From: Mycolicibacterium sp. CBMA 226
Lineage (GTDB): Bacteria > Actinomycetota > Actinomycetes > Mycobacteriales > Mycobacteriaceae
Direction of reading: 5' to 3'
DNA: 64,000 nt
Assembly (NCBI RefSeq): GCF_009729075.1
Contig: NZ_VTGY01000020.1
Location: 344,456-408,455 of the forward strand
A program made the translations under genes and the position numbers. Of the stretch, positions 19,345 through 28,243 are shown one piece after another. Below the pieces are notes generated by a model. That model was not told where the DNA came from. It made no database searches and saw only the letters and a program-made list of their open reading frames with translations. The stretch's first letter is position 1; every line of letters begins with the position of its first letter.

Positions 19345-19726
19345 GCGATGCCTCAGCTTTCTTCACGGCCGACCCGCCCGTTGCGAGCGGCCATTGCTAG
19401 GACATAAAGCCAAGTAATTGTTACTGGCACGTTATCTGGCAGTTGCTTTAAAGATAAAGATATTTCGAAGCGCAGACCTGACCCCCTGCCGCACACGGTT
19501 CAAAATGCCGGTACCAGCAGGAGTGCGAGTTGGGCTGTACGCCAGGTGATCTCACGAGAGTACGCGGCGCCCGCAATGGAAGCCATTGACAGCATTCGTC
19601 CAGATTCACAGCATCTATACAGTTGCACAGCATTCATTCAGAATCACAGCATTCGCACAGCCATTTCGACCCGACTGAAATCGTTCAATAAAGCGATGGC
19701 GCAGCTCGGGTGATAAGTTCGCCGCC
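19345..19726. other. Intergenic region (382 bp) between MspA-like porin and glutaminyl cyclase genes
   Basis: No gene is supported. The region is more AT-rich than its surroundings around 19400-19470 and should hold the divergent promoters. Its one clear feature is the 19-bp tandem repeat array at 19589-19664, described separately. Confidence 0.7.
19589..19664. repeat. Four tandem 19-bp repeats (ACAGCATTC-NNN-CAG-NNNN)
   Basis: ACAGCAT occurs at 19589, 19608, 19627 and 19646, exactly 19 bp apart. Each unit also keeps CAG at positions 13-15. Nineteen is not a multiple of three and no gene covers the region, so the periodicity is not coding. The array ends 62 bp upstream of the glutaminyl-cyclase start. 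The phasing (just under two helical turns) suits repeated binding of a protein. Confidence 0.85.
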
Positions 19727-20497
19727 ATGTGGCAGGCACGGGCATTGTTGGTCGCAATGCTGGCCGCGTCCGCCACGCTGCCGCTCGCCCGGGCCGACTC
19801 CGACACGGGCACCGAACTGCGCCCATTGGTATTGAGCCGAATCAACCATGATCCCACCGCATTCACGGAGGGACTGTTCTTCGATGGCACCGGTCTTTAC
19901 GAGGGCACAGGCGAGCCGGGACACTCGCAGCTGCGTGAGCTCGATCCCGATACCGGCCAACTGCGTCGTGCAACGTCGCTGCCGTCAACGTATTTCGGCG
20001 AGGGCATCGCCGACGCCGGAAACCGCATTTGGCAGTTGACCTACCAGAACGGCGTCGCGATCGAATGGGACAAGGCCACGCTCGCACAACTGCGCGAGGT
20101 GCCTCTGCACGGTGACGGCTGGGGATTGTGCCGCGACGGCGACCGGCTGATCCGAAGCGACGGGTCGGCAACCCTGCATTTCCACAGTCTCGAAGACATG
20201 CACGAGACAGGATCGATGACCGTGACCTACCGCGGGGTCGACGCGACGGGGCTCAACAGCCTGTACTGCTCGGGCAACCAGATCTGGGCCAATGTCTTTC
20301 CGACGAACGCCATCGCCCAGATCGATGCCACCACCGGCACGGTCGAGACGGTGATACGTGCCGATGGCCTCCTCGACACCCCCCACCAAGCGGACGTCGA
20401 CGTGCTCAACGGCATCACCCGCCTCGACAATGGCGATTTCCTGCTCACTGGAAAGAACTGGCCGACGATGTACCGGGTGCGATTCGTCCCGGCCTGA
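19727..20497 (+). CDS. Glutaminyl-peptide cyclotransferase (glutamine cyclotransferase family), exported
   Basis: 256 residues with a signal peptide (ARALLVAMLAASATLPLARA, cleavage near residue 24). The remainder is a five-bladed beta-propeller of the plant/bacterial QC type: AFTEGLFFDGTGLYEGTGEPGHSQL, YFGEGIADAGNRIWQLTYQNG, GDGWGLCRDGDRLIRSDGS, LNSLYCSGNQIWANVFPTNAIAQID and LTGKNWPTMYRVRF are all family signatures. It converts N-terminal Gln of exported proteins to pyroglutamate, protecting them from aminopeptidases. It acts outside the membrane. It is preceded by the 19-bp repeat array. Confidence 0.92.
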   Translation: MWQARALLVAMLAASATLPLARADSDTGTELRPLVLSRINHDPTAFTEGLFFDGTGLYEGTGEPGHSQLRELDPDTGQLRRATSLPSTYFGEGIADAGNRIWQLTYQNGVAIEWDKATLAQLREVPLHGDGWGLCRDGDRLIRSDGSATLHFHSLEDMHETGSMTVTYRGVDATGLNSLYCSGNQIWANVFPTNAIAQIDATTGTVETVIRADGLLDTPHQADVDVLNGITRLDNGDFLLTGKNWPTMYRVRFVPA

Positions 20498-20522
20498 CCG
20501 AAGCTTGGCGCACCGGCATCCG

Positions 20523-20927
20523 ATGGCTCTACCCTTATGTGTCTTATGTGCGGCCGGGTTCGCGCCGCCACCAACAACATTGAGCCACGCACCCACAAGG
20601 GAGCCTCCGACGGTCAATGCAGGGAAGACCCCACCGACAGATCCGCTGACGGACACCGAGCGCCGGACGGCGTGGCGGCTGGCCGCCACCGTCGGCGTGG
20701 TGCTGACGATCGCGGCGGCCGCCGTCGCATTCGGTGAGTCGACGTCACGTCCGGCGCAATCGGATGGCCCGTGCATAAATGTCAGCATCGCCAGTTCAAT
20801 GGGTGGCGGCGTTGAACATGCGTGCGGCATCTCTGCGCGTAACGCCTGCCAAACCGCCCGCCAGAAGCAGGATGCGCATTCGGTAGCCGTGTGGAAAGCC
20901 TGCGACGCTGCCCACATCTGGCCATAA
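20523..20927 (+). CDS. Membrane-anchored hypothetical protein
   Basis: 134 residues if ATG 20523 is used; the first 30 residues are poor in family-like features and a shorter form starting nearer 20610 is possible. The central part DTERRTAWRLAATVGVVLTIAAAAVAFG is one transmembrane helix with a positively charged inner flank. The outside domain has three or four cysteines (GPCINVS, HACGIS, NACQTA, KACDAA), suggesting disulfides in the periplasm. It follows the cyclotransferase by 25 bp and may be co-transcribed. No named family is recognised. Confidence 0.6.
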   Translation: MALPLCVLCAAGFAPPPTTLSHAPTREPPTVNAGKTPPTDPLTDTERRTAWRLAATVGVVLTIAAAAVAFGESTSRPAQSDGPCINVSIASSMGGGVEHACGISARNACQTARQKQDAHSVAVWKACDAAHIWP

Positions 20928-21213
20928 TCCAGCCACTCCGAGAGCAGCGCTATGCTGAGTCGAATACTCTGCGGTTCAAGATGTCTCGGCTCCGCACCGC
21001 AGCCACAGTGCCGTTGCGCGAGCCGTCAGCGACTGCGTGGCGGCTGGGAAATTACCGTCAATTGGCCGTGTAATTCCGGTGCTGAAACTGGACGCTTTGT
21101 TTGCAATTACTGAGAAATACAGAATTAACAATAGAATATCCGGCCGAAACCAAGCGGCGTGAAGATTTGGCGACCCAACATTCGCGACATGTCAGCAATG
21201 AGAAGGCGGCCGC

Positions 21214-22611
21214 ATGAATCCATATCCGGACTGGCTCAGCTCGGGCGATAACACCTGGCAACTCGTCGCCGCGACACTCGTGGGCTTGATGAGCATCCCC
21301 GGCATCGCCGTCCTCTACGCCGGCATCGTGCAGAAGAAATGGGCGGTCAACACGATGCTGATGGCCTTCACCGGATTTGCACTCGTGCTGGTGGTCTGGG
21401 TGCTCTGGGGATTCAAGATGGGATTCGGCGAACCGGCGAAACTCGGACCCGGCATCCTGGAGTCCGCGGTCGGCAAACCGCGAAGCATCCTGGGCACCGA
21501 CAACCAGCATCAAGCCGTCATCCCGCTACTCGACGGCAGCATGCCCAAGTTCCGCTTCCCCGAGAGCACCCTGGCCTACTTCCAGTTCGTCTTCGCGGCG
21601 ATCACCCCATTGCTGTTCCTGGGCAGCGTCGTCGGCCGGATGAACTTCAAGGTGTGGCTGCTGTTCGTTCCGATGTGGTCCACATTCGCCTACTCGATCA
21701 ACGCCTTCCTCGTGTGGGGTGGCGGCTTCTGGGCGCAGGCGCACGCCGGGGCCAGTTCTCTGTTCAGCACTGGCGCGCTGGATTACTCCGGCGGCTATGT
21801 CATCCACCTGGCCGCCGGCGTCAGTGGCTTCGTGGCTGCTGCGGTGATCGGCCCCCGACTCGCCCGCGACCGCGACAGAGCCGTGCCCAACAATCTGCCG
21901 ATGGCCGCGGTCGGAGCAGGCATCCTGTGGCTGGGATGGAACGGATTCAACGGTGGCGACCCCTATTTCTCGGGCGCCAACGCCTCGCTCGCCGTACTCA
22001 ACACCAACCTGGCGACCGCGTGCGCACTGCTCACCTGGGTGCTGTGGGATATCTTCGCCAGCCGTGAGCGCAAACCCACCTTCCTCGGGGCGATCAACGG
22101 AATGATCGCCGGTCTGGTGGGCATCACGCCCGCGGCCGGATTCGTCAACAGCTTCGGCGCCATGATCATCGGCGTCGTGGCCTCATCGCTGGTGTGGATG
22201 TCCTGGAACTGGCTGGGCCGCACGAAGCTGTTCGCGAAGGTCGATGACACCCTCGGCGTGATCCACACCCATGGCGTGGCGGGCCTCGTCGGCGGACTTC
22301 TGGTGGGCGTCCTGGCCGATCCCAACGTCATCGTTTACCTCGGCAACGGCAAGGACGTCAGCGATGTCACGGCCGCCGGTTGGCTCTGGGGCCATCACCC
22401 GGCACAGATCCTGGTGCAGCTGTGCGCCGCGTTGACCATCATCGTCTGGGACGCGTTGATCACGTTCCTGATCCTGAAATTCCTCAGCCTGTTCATGAAG
22501 CTGCGCGCGCCGGAAGCCGAACTCGAGCTCGGCGACATCGGCGTCCACCAGGAAGAGGCCTACCCCGACGAGAGTTTGGTCGGTGGCCGCATCGACACCC
22601 CGAAGGCATGA
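21214..22611 (+). CDS. amt: Ammonium transporter (Amt/MEP/Rh family)
   Basis: 465 residues with eleven predicted membrane helices. Amt hallmarks are DNTWQLVAATLVGLMSIPGIAVLYAGIVQKK, FAAITPLLFLGSVVGRMNF, DYSGGYVIHLAAGVSGFVAA, LWLGWNGFNGGDP, and the pore histidines in YVIHL and IHTHGVAGLVGG. It moves ammonium across the plasma membrane under nitrogen limitation. The gene encoding its PII partner follows 4 bp after the stop, the classic amt-glnB pair. No glnD follows. The 286-bp upstream region (20928-21213) is AT-rich near 21100-21150 and should hold the promoter; I could not find a convincing GlnR box. Confidence 0.95.
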   Translation: MNPYPDWLSSGDNTWQLVAATLVGLMSIPGIAVLYAGIVQKKWAVNTMLMAFTGFALVLVVWVLWGFKMGFGEPAKLGPGILESAVGKPRSILGTDNQHQAVIPLLDGSMPKFRFPESTLAYFQFVFAAITPLLFLGSVVGRMNFKVWLLFVPMWSTFAYSINAFLVWGGGFWAQAHAGASSLFSTGALDYSGGYVIHLAAGVSGFVAAAVIGPRLARDRDRAVPNNLPMAAVGAGILWLGWNGFNGGDPYFSGANASLAVLNTNLATACALLTWVLWDIFASRERKPTFLGAINGMIAGLVGITPAAGFVNSFGAMIIGVVASSLVWMSWNWLGRTKLFAKVDDTLGVIHTHGVAGLVGGLLVGVLADPNVIVYLGNGKDVSDVTAAGWLWGHHPAQILVQLCAALTIIVWDALITFLILKFLSLFMKLRAPEAELELGDIGVHQEEAYPDESLVGGRIDTPKA

Positions 22612-22615
22612 CGAC

Positions 22616-22954
22616 ATGAAACTGATTACCGCTGTGGTCCAACCGTTCACGGTCCCGGACATCCACGACGCTGTCGAGGGGACCGGGGTGCACGGCATGA
22701 CGGTCACCGAAGTCCAGGGCTACGGGCGTCAGAAAGGCCATACAGAGGTCTACCGCGGCGCGGAATACAAGGTCGAGTTCGTCCCCAAGTCCCGAGTGGA
22801 AATCGTGGTGGAAGACGAACAGATCGACACCGTACTCAGCGCCATCATGGGAGCGGCCCGCACCGGCCGGATCGGCGACGGCAAGATCTGGGTCACCAAC
22901 GTGGAAACCCTGGTCCGGGTGCGCACCGGAGAACAGGGCAGCGAGGCGCTCTGA
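22616..22954 (+). CDS. glnB: Nitrogen regulatory protein PII
   Basis: 112 residues. It starts MKLITAVVQPFTVPDI, has the T-loop GYGRQKGHTEVYRGAEYKVEFVPK with the modifiable Tyr51, and the ATP-binding C-terminal part GRIGDGKIWVTNVETLVRVRTGE. PII senses ATP/ADP and 2-oxoglutarate and blocks Amt channels when nitrogen is sufficient. In actinobacteria Tyr51 is adenylylated by GlnD. ATG 22616 is chosen because it starts the conserved first strand. Coupling with amt implies co-expression. Confidence 0.95.
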   Translation: MKLITAVVQPFTVPDIHDAVEGTGVHGMTVTEVQGYGRQKGHTEVYRGAEYKVEFVPKSRVEIVVEDEQIDTVLSAIMGAARTGRIGDGKIWVTNVETLVRVRTGEQGSEAL

Positions 22955-22988
22955 GCGCACAGACCCGGCTACGTCCTCACGACGCCGC

Positions 22989-23753
22989 TCAGGCGTTGAT
23001 GACGATGGGGTCGCCGATGTTCACCTGGTTGTAGTACCACTGCGCGTTGTCGGTGCTCAGGTTGATGCAGCCGTGACTCACGTTCGAATTGCCCTGCTGC
23101 GCAACGGACCACGGGGCCGCATGCACGTAGACGCCGCCCGACGTGACCCGCACGGCGTAGTAGACCGTCAGCTTGTACCCCTCGGGGTCATTCAGCGGGA
23201 TGCCGATGGTCCGCGAGTCCATCACGACGGGGTTCTCTTTCGCCATGGCTGTGAACGAACCCACCGGAGTCGGGTGCTTCGGCTTACCCATCGACGCCGG
23301 CATGGTCTTCACAACCTGGCCGTCGATGCTCACCGTGAAGGTGTGCCCGCTGATGCTCGCGACGCCCAGCGTGGCCGCGCCGGTGTCGAATGACTGCTTG
23401 GCCCCGCCGACCGACACCTTGATCGACGAGTGCGCCGGCCAGTACGTGCTGGGCGTGAACTGCACCTTGTTGTCGGCCAGCCACGCGAACGTACCTGCCG
23501 GCGCCTTCGGCATCTTCGGCGACGAGAACTCGATGGTGCGCTCGGCGCGCCCCCGGTCCGCGACCGGCTGGCTGAAGGTCACCGTGACGGGCATCCCGAC
23601 ACCGACCACGTCACCGCTGCTCGGGGTGATCATGGCGACCGGGAGGGACTCGGGCAATGCCGCGACAGCAGCACCCACGGAGCCGCTCAGCATCACCACC
23701 GCAGATGCAGCGATGGCCAGCGCGTAACGCACAGTTTTGGGCAAGGGGTCCAT
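22989..23753 (-). CDS. L,D-transpeptidase (YkuD family)
   Basis: 254 residues. An N-terminal signal or anchor (YALAIAASAVVMLSGSVGAAVAA) is followed by an Ig-like domain (about 35-125, ITPSSGDVVGVGMPVTVTFSQPVADR) and the YkuD catalytic domain (about 130-254) with the motif SHGCINLS, His227 and Cys229. It makes 3-3 cross-links between diaminopimelate residues of peptidoglycan in the periplasm and would be carbapenem-sensitive. One Ig-like domain plus a short length resembles LdtMt1 rather than the longer LdtMt2 type. It is monocistronic and convergent with glnB. Confidence 0.92.
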   Translation of the reverse strand: MDPLPKTVRYALAIAASAVVMLSGSVGAAVAALPESLPVAMITPSSGDVVGVGMPVTVTFSQPVADRGRAERTIEFSSPKMPKAPAGTFAWLADNKVQFTPSTYWPAHSSIKVSVGGAKQSFDTGAATLGVASISGHTFTVSIDGQVVKTMPASMGKPKHPTPVGSFTAMAKENPVVMDSRTIGIPLNDPEGYKLTVYYAVRVTSGGVYVHAAPWSVAQQGNSNVSHGCINLSTDNAQWYYNQVNIGDPIVINA

Positions 23754-23845
23754 CCTCAGGTCCGAGATACGTTCACTACATATCGTAGTTCGGCGTCGTC
23801 GTTACTTTCGTTAGCCGCACGTACGATGCGGCATCACCTCGGGGT

Positions 23846-25144
23846 TCACTGCGTTGGTGCGGCGGGCTCCACAGGCGGGGCGCCGTCCGGCGCCGCCGCA
23901 GCCGGCTGCACCGCCGGAGCCGGGGCCTCCACGGGTACCGCGACGACGACCGAGTTCGGTGGCACCTCCGCCGGCGGGATGTCCGTGGCGGCAGGCGGCA
24001 CGTCGGCGGGGTGTGCCGCAGGTTCGGGCTCGGCGACCGGGGCCGCCTGCGGCTCGAGGATCGGTACAGCAGACAGCGGCGCTTCGACCGGGGCCGATAC
24101 CTCGGCCGAGGGCGCGGCAGCCGGCGCCACGTGGACCGCCGCAGGTGCGGCCGGTACCGCAGCCTCCTCAGCAGCCGCGGGCCTGGGGCTCTTGGTGACG
24201 GACGTCGACACCGCGCCGCGCGAGGGCAGGAACTGCAGCGTGACGGCCATCGACACGGACGCCACGAAGGCCGTCGACCCGACCGCCAGCATCGTCAGGG
24301 GCAGCGCGGGCGAGCTCGGCACCTGCTGCCGCCGGGAACCGCCCGAGCGATGCCGGCCGACCGGCGCCACCGTGGTGCGCTCGAGCGTCTGGGTGCCCTC
24401 GAAGGCATCGAAGGTCGGATCCCAGCCGTAATCCTGGCCGGCCCACTCGTCGGGGCGGGGCACATCGCCGTAGTAGTACGGCTCGGACAAGTCGGATTCG
24501 CCCGAGCGCACGGACACCAGCGCCGCGCCCCGGGCCAGGGCCAAATCCGCTTCTTCCGGCGTGAACACCGGCACCGAGAGCGCGTCCTGCAGCGCCGGGA
24601 GGATGGCCTCGAAGTTGCCTGCGGACCCGATGACCACCAGGGCCTCCGGCTGCCAGTCCGCCCGGGCGAAGACGGCGCTCAGCCAGCTCGTCAGCCCGGT
24701 CCTGGAGCCGATGGAATGATTCACGGCCGTGTGGACGGCGCCGCTGGCCGCGTGCACGATCATGGTGATCGCGAACTCCGGTTCGATGGTGCACACCGCA
24801 GTGGTACCGCAGCCCAGTGCCTCCGCGATGCCGCGGGCCACGGCCTCGTTCGCCTCCGGGAAGCGAACCGGCACCACATTGTCGAAACCCGACTCCGACA
24901 GCGACTGCATCAGCATCGAGGCCTCGACGTCGGCGTCGTCGCTCCAGGTCAGGCCGATCGACTTGAGCCGCAGCCCCCGCGTCGCCGCCAGGGCCTCGCT
25001 GCGCAGCACGGCAGCGGTGGCGTCCCCGGAGTTCATGATCTCGACGGCGTCGTGGTCCATGGTGAAGCCATCGACGTCATTACCTTCCACCAGGACCAGA
25101 CCGATGGACGACGGAGTCATGGCCAAACCGAGCACCGCGTCCAC
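23846..25144 (-). CDS. DUF7159-type mycobacterial membrane protein with ASKHA-like N-terminal domain
   Basis: 432 residues from GTG 25144 (RBS AAGGGG). The N-terminal half (1-225) starts DAVLGLAMTPSSIGLVLVEG and contains GCGTTAVCTIEPEFAITMIV and EALVVIGSAGNFEAILPALQDALSVPVFTPEEADLALARGAAL, resembling a degenerate Hsp70/actin-type nucleotidase fold. A basic linker, one membrane helix (LTMLAVGSTAFVASVSMAVTLQFL) and a very long Ala/Pro/Val-rich extracytoplasmic tail follow. Such proteins are common and multi-copy in mycobacteria; their function is unknown. The family name is from memory. Confidence 0.75.
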   Translation of the reverse strand: MDAVLGLAMTPSSIGLVLVEGNDVDGFTMDHDAVEIMNSGDATAAVLRSEALAATRGLRLKSIGLTWSDDADVEASMLMQSLSESGFDNVVPVRFPEANEAVARGIAEALGCGTTAVCTIEPEFAITMIVHAASGAVHTAVNHSIGSRTGLTSWLSAVFARADWQPEALVVIGSAGNFEAILPALQDALSVPVFTPEEADLALARGAALVSVRSGESDLSEPYYYGDVPRPDEWAGQDYGWDPTFDAFEGTQTLERTTVAPVGRHRSGGSRRQQVPSSPALPLTMLAVGSTAFVASVSMAVTLQFLPSRGAVSTSVTKSPRPAAAEEAAVPAAPAAVHVAPAAAPSAEVSAPVEAPLSAVPILEPQAAPVAEPEPAAHPADVPPAATDIPPAEVPPNSVVVAVPVEAPAPAVQPAAAAPDGAPPVEPAAPTQ

Positions 25145-25525
25145 GCAAACAACCCCTTAACGAAAATCGCATGGCGGCGTGCACGACCGGCGACGGCGCG
25201 CTTCGGCGCGCGGAAACTGTCCGGAATCGTGGTGAGACGAGCCACCCTTTGACCGGTGACTTTACCCGTTACCTGGGCCACAGTGCACGCTGTCCACGGG
25301 CCATCGACCTGCGGTGATTTGCCAGCTTTCTATGGCCCTGTGTTCAAACCGTTATCCGCATTAGCCACCTCACCCGCGGCCGGCGGGCGTGGCCCGGGTG
25401 GGCGCCACGACTTTGAAGGCAGGCGGAGTGCGGTATGCAGTGGCCTAGTTGTGACCTGTCGCTGCACGATCCTGTGATGGGGCGGCGGCAGAATTGCCGA
25501 CAAGACCGGCCAGGAGGTCAGCATC
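25145..25525. other. Intergenic region (381 bp), no gene supported
   Basis: This lies between the divergent DUF7159-type gene and the 68-residue gene. It should contain both promoters. Short open frames here have no RBS and no protein-like composition. I see no palindrome or repeat of note. Confidence 0.5.
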
Positions 25526-25732
25526 ATGACGGCACCGCCGCTCAGCCCGCCCGCCGTGGTCTCCCGTGACGAGGTGGGCGTCCACGTCCGTGGCCTCGGC
25601 TGCTCCTATGCGACGTGCACATGCGGCTGGACGGCGCGCCCACGGCACCTGCGGGCCGCCGCTGAGCAGGACGCCTGGACGCACTCCATCGAGTCCGGTT
25701 GCGCGCCGGCGTTCCCCCTGGTCAACCGGTAG
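25526..25732 (+). CDS. Small cysteine-containing conserved hypothetical protein
   Basis: 68 residues with a strong RBS (AGGAGG, 8 bp before ATG 25526). The sequence GLGCSYATCTCGWTARPRHLRAAAEQDAWTHSIESGC has a C-x4-C-x-C-G-W pattern followed by alternating His, which looks like a small metal-binding or DNA-associated domain found in mycobacterial small proteins. It has no signal or membrane helix. Function unknown; the good RBS makes it credible despite its size. Confidence 0.65.
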   Translation: MTAPPLSPPAVVSRDEVGVHVRGLGCSYATCTCGWTARPRHLRAAAEQDAWTHSIESGCAPAFPLVNR

Positions 25733-25794
25733 CGTTCGCCGGTCGTGGCCGCACCCGATGTTGCGCACCGGTCGACGTCGTAAGACAGTGGGTT

Positions 25795-26211
25795 ATGACC
25801 GAACAGTGGATAAAAGGATGCGCAGTACAGCGGATCTCCTTCCGCGACGGACTGGTGCTGGACATGGAGGACTACAGCGAGCTCGTCATCTCGGCACCCC
25901 TGGCCCTGACCCTGCCGGCGACCGAGACCGATCCGCAGGAAGTGGTCGCGATCAACCCGGCCGACGTCCGCAAGCAGGAGCGGCCGTTGTTCGATTTCGC
26001 CGGCCAGAAGTGCACGCAGGCCGAATGGGACGACTCCGGCAGCCTGCACCTGGCCTTCGCCGACGGACACCGGATCGACGTGCCCACCGACCAGGAGCAC
26101 ACGTCGTGGGAGCTCTACGGCAAGCGCCACGGCTACGCCGCGTGCCTGCCCCACGGGCGGGTGCGAGTGGTCCGGCATGACCTGCCGGACGACGAGACCG
26201 GCACCGACTGA
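25795..26211 (+). CDS. DUF6188-like conserved protein
   Basis: 138 residues from ATG 25795 (MTEQWIKGCAVQRISF). It is a soluble acidic protein with pattern DGLVLDMEDYSELVISAPLALTLP...PLFDFAGQKCTQAEWDDSGSLHLAFADGHRIDVPTDQEHTSWELYGKRHGYAACLPHGRVRVV. That closely follows the actinobacterial DUF6188 family (identified from memory); its members sit near immunity or toxin-antitoxin-like genes in some genomes, but no toxin is visible here. It converges on the BVMO gene with 13 bp between. Confidence 0.7.
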   Translation: MTEQWIKGCAVQRISFRDGLVLDMEDYSELVISAPLALTLPATETDPQEVVAINPADVRKQERPLFDFAGQKCTQAEWDDSGSLHLAFADGHRIDVPTDQEHTSWELYGKRHGYAACLPHGRVRVVRHDLPDDETGTD

Positions 26212-26224
26212 CCGCGCCGGCCGC

Positions 26225-28165
26225 TCACCCGAAGGTGTAGTCCTTCGGGTCGGCGTGGCGCGTCCAGGTCCAGTAGTCGACGAGGCGCCATGGGCTCAGG
26301 GTGTAGACGTCGCCGTCGGCGTTCTTGTAGAACGAGTGCCGGATGGACGGCTGCGACCAGACCATGGTGCGCATCTCGGCCTGGCTGCGCTGAACCCAGT
26401 CATCGAGCTTCTCGGGCCGCGGTTCCATCCAGCGACCGTGACCGGCCAGCAGCAGGTCCAAACATTCGGAGATGTAACGCATCTGGCATTCCGAATGGAA
26501 GATCAGGCTGCCGCCACTGGCGAGGTTGGTGCCGGGGCCGTACATGCAGAAGAAATTGGGGAACCCCGGGACGGTGATACCGAGGTAGGCGGTGGGCCGT
26601 TCGCCCCACTGCTCGGCCAGGACGCGGCCGTCGCGGCCGACGATCGTCATGGGCCACAGCACTTTTCCGGCGTGAAAGCCGGTGGCGTACACGATCACGT
26701 CGGCAGGATGCCGCTGACCGTCTGCGGTCACGACGGCGTCGTGTTCGATGCGCGCGATGGGCGTCCGGATCAGTTCGACGTGTTCGCGGGTGAGGGTCTG
26801 GAGCCAGCTGCCGTTGTCCTGCAATGTCCGTTTGCCGGTGGCCGGGTAGTCCGGAATGACCTTGGCCAGTAAGTCGGGGTTGTCACCGATCTGGCCTTTG
26901 ATCCACTCCGTGAACATAATTCGGGTGACATCGTTGATCTCGCTCACCGCGCGTTGCTGATCCGGATAGTCCGGGTCAACGCGGGCCGCGGCCAGCCCCT
27001 TGTCACAGCCGGGCCAGAACAGCAGGAATCGGTACCAGCGGCCGTAGAACGGCAGGTGCCGCAGCGCCCATTTGACACCGTCGCCGACCATTGCGTGGTA
27101 GTTGGGATTGGGGAACATCCACTGCGCGGTTCGCTGAAAGATGCTGAGCGAAGAGACGTCATCGGCAATCGACGGCGCGATCTGGAAGCCACTGGCACCG
27201 GCGCCGACCATCGCGACATGCTTCCCGGTGAGGTCGACGTCGTGATCCCACTGCGCCGAGTGGAATGACGGGCCCGCGAAGTCGGCACGCCCCGAGATCG
27301 GCGGCAGATAAGGACGATTGAGTTGCCCCACGGCGCTGATGACCGCGCGGGCCGAGACTGCCTCCGCCGTCCCGTCCGGCCTGCGGACTGCCACCTGCCA
27401 CGTCGCGCTCGCCTCGTCCCACGTCGCGCCGGTGACCTCGGTCTCGAACCGCACGTGCGGGCGGATGCCGTACTTGTCCAGGATGCGTTCGAAATAGGCC
27501 TGCAGTTCGGGTTGTTCGGCGAAGAACTGCGTCCAGTGGTCGCTGGGCTCAAAGCTGTAGCAGTAGAAGTGATTTCCCACGTCGACCCGGGCGCCGGGAT
27601 AGCTGTTGTGCCACCACGTGCCGCCGACCCCGGCAGCGCGTTCGATGATGGTGAACGGAATTCCCGCCTCTTTCAAGCGGATACCGGCCAGCAGTCCCGA
27701 TTCGCCGCAGCCGATGACGAGCACCGGGAAATCCGTGGCCGATTCGGCGTCCCGCCCACCGTCAGTCGCCCGGATGGCCCGGGTATCCAACCCGTCGAGC
27801 TCCATCTCCTCCAGCACCATCGGCACGTACTCGTCGGGCACCGGTTCGCAGACCAGCCACTCCATCATCTCCTTGAGCAGTTCGGCACCGATCGGCTCCG
27901 GCTCGGGGCAACCCCGGTCGCGATAGTCCGCGATCACCTTCAGTGCCAGGGTGCGTACCGCCGCCTTGTCGTCCTCGGACATGTAGCCCTGAACCTCGTT
28001 GAGGAACAGCCCGGCAGGGCGCAGCGCACCACGGATCAGCTCGGGATCACCCGACATGTGCACCAGCGACAGCATCAGCGTCGGGATGCTGACGTCCAGC
28101 AGAGCACGGGCGATGTCCTCGTCGGACGTCGTAAATGGTTGTCCTGCATGTGGGTTACGCACCAC
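26225..28165 (-). CDS. Flavin-dependent Baeyer-Villiger-type monooxygenase
   Basis: 646 residues from GTG 28165 (a second GTG follows directly). An N-terminal helical extension of about 140 residues precedes the FAD Rossmann motif GCGESGLLAG, then GGTWWHNSYPGARVD, the type I BVMO fingerprint FAGPSFHSAQWD, the NADPH motif GAGASGFQIA and the C-terminal ATGFHAG. BVMOs insert oxygen next to ketones, giving esters or lactones. The extension is seen in a subgroup of actinobacterial long BVMOs. The gene is divergent from cyp124, sharing a 78-bp promoter region, so both may act on the same terpenoid or methyl-branched lipid, an inference. Confidence 0.9.
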   Translation of the reverse strand: MVRNPHAGQPFTTSDEDIARALLDVSIPTLMLSLVHMSGDPELIRGALRPAGLFLNEVQGYMSEDDKAAVRTLALKVIADYRDRGCPEPEPIGAELLKEMMEWLVCEPVPDEYVPMVLEEMELDGLDTRAIRATDGGRDAESATDFPVLVIGCGESGLLAGIRLKEAGIPFTIIERAAGVGGTWWHNSYPGARVDVGNHFYCYSFEPSDHWTQFFAEQPELQAYFERILDKYGIRPHVRFETEVTGATWDEASATWQVAVRRPDGTAEAVSARAVISAVGQLNRPYLPPISGRADFAGPSFHSAQWDHDVDLTGKHVAMVGAGASGFQIAPSIADDVSSLSIFQRTAQWMFPNPNYHAMVGDGVKWALRHLPFYGRWYRFLLFWPGCDKGLAAARVDPDYPDQQRAVSEINDVTRIMFTEWIKGQIGDNPDLLAKVIPDYPATGKRTLQDNGSWLQTLTREHVELIRTPIARIEHDAVVTADGQRHPADVIVYATGFHAGKVLWPMTIVGRDGRVLAEQWGERPTAYLGITVPGFPNFFCMYGPGTNLASGGSLIFHSECQMRYISECLDLLLAGHGRWMEPRPEKLDDWVQRSQAEMRTMVWSQPSIRHSFYKNADGDVYTLSPWRLVDYWTWTRHADPKDYTFG

Positions 28166-28243
28166 ATGGACCTACCACGTTCGGCGGATTCTCCGCAGCC
28201 GATTCCGCCGCGGTACTGCCCGGCGGGGCTTTACGCTCCGAAG

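Noticed and set aside
20928..21213. Possible GlnR boxes upstream of amt
   Set aside because: Only degenerate matches to the GTNAC-N6-GNAAC pattern could be found; the spacing does not fit.
25256..25477. 73-residue plus-strand frame in the intergenic region
   Set aside because: No RBS and no protein-like pattern; probably chance.
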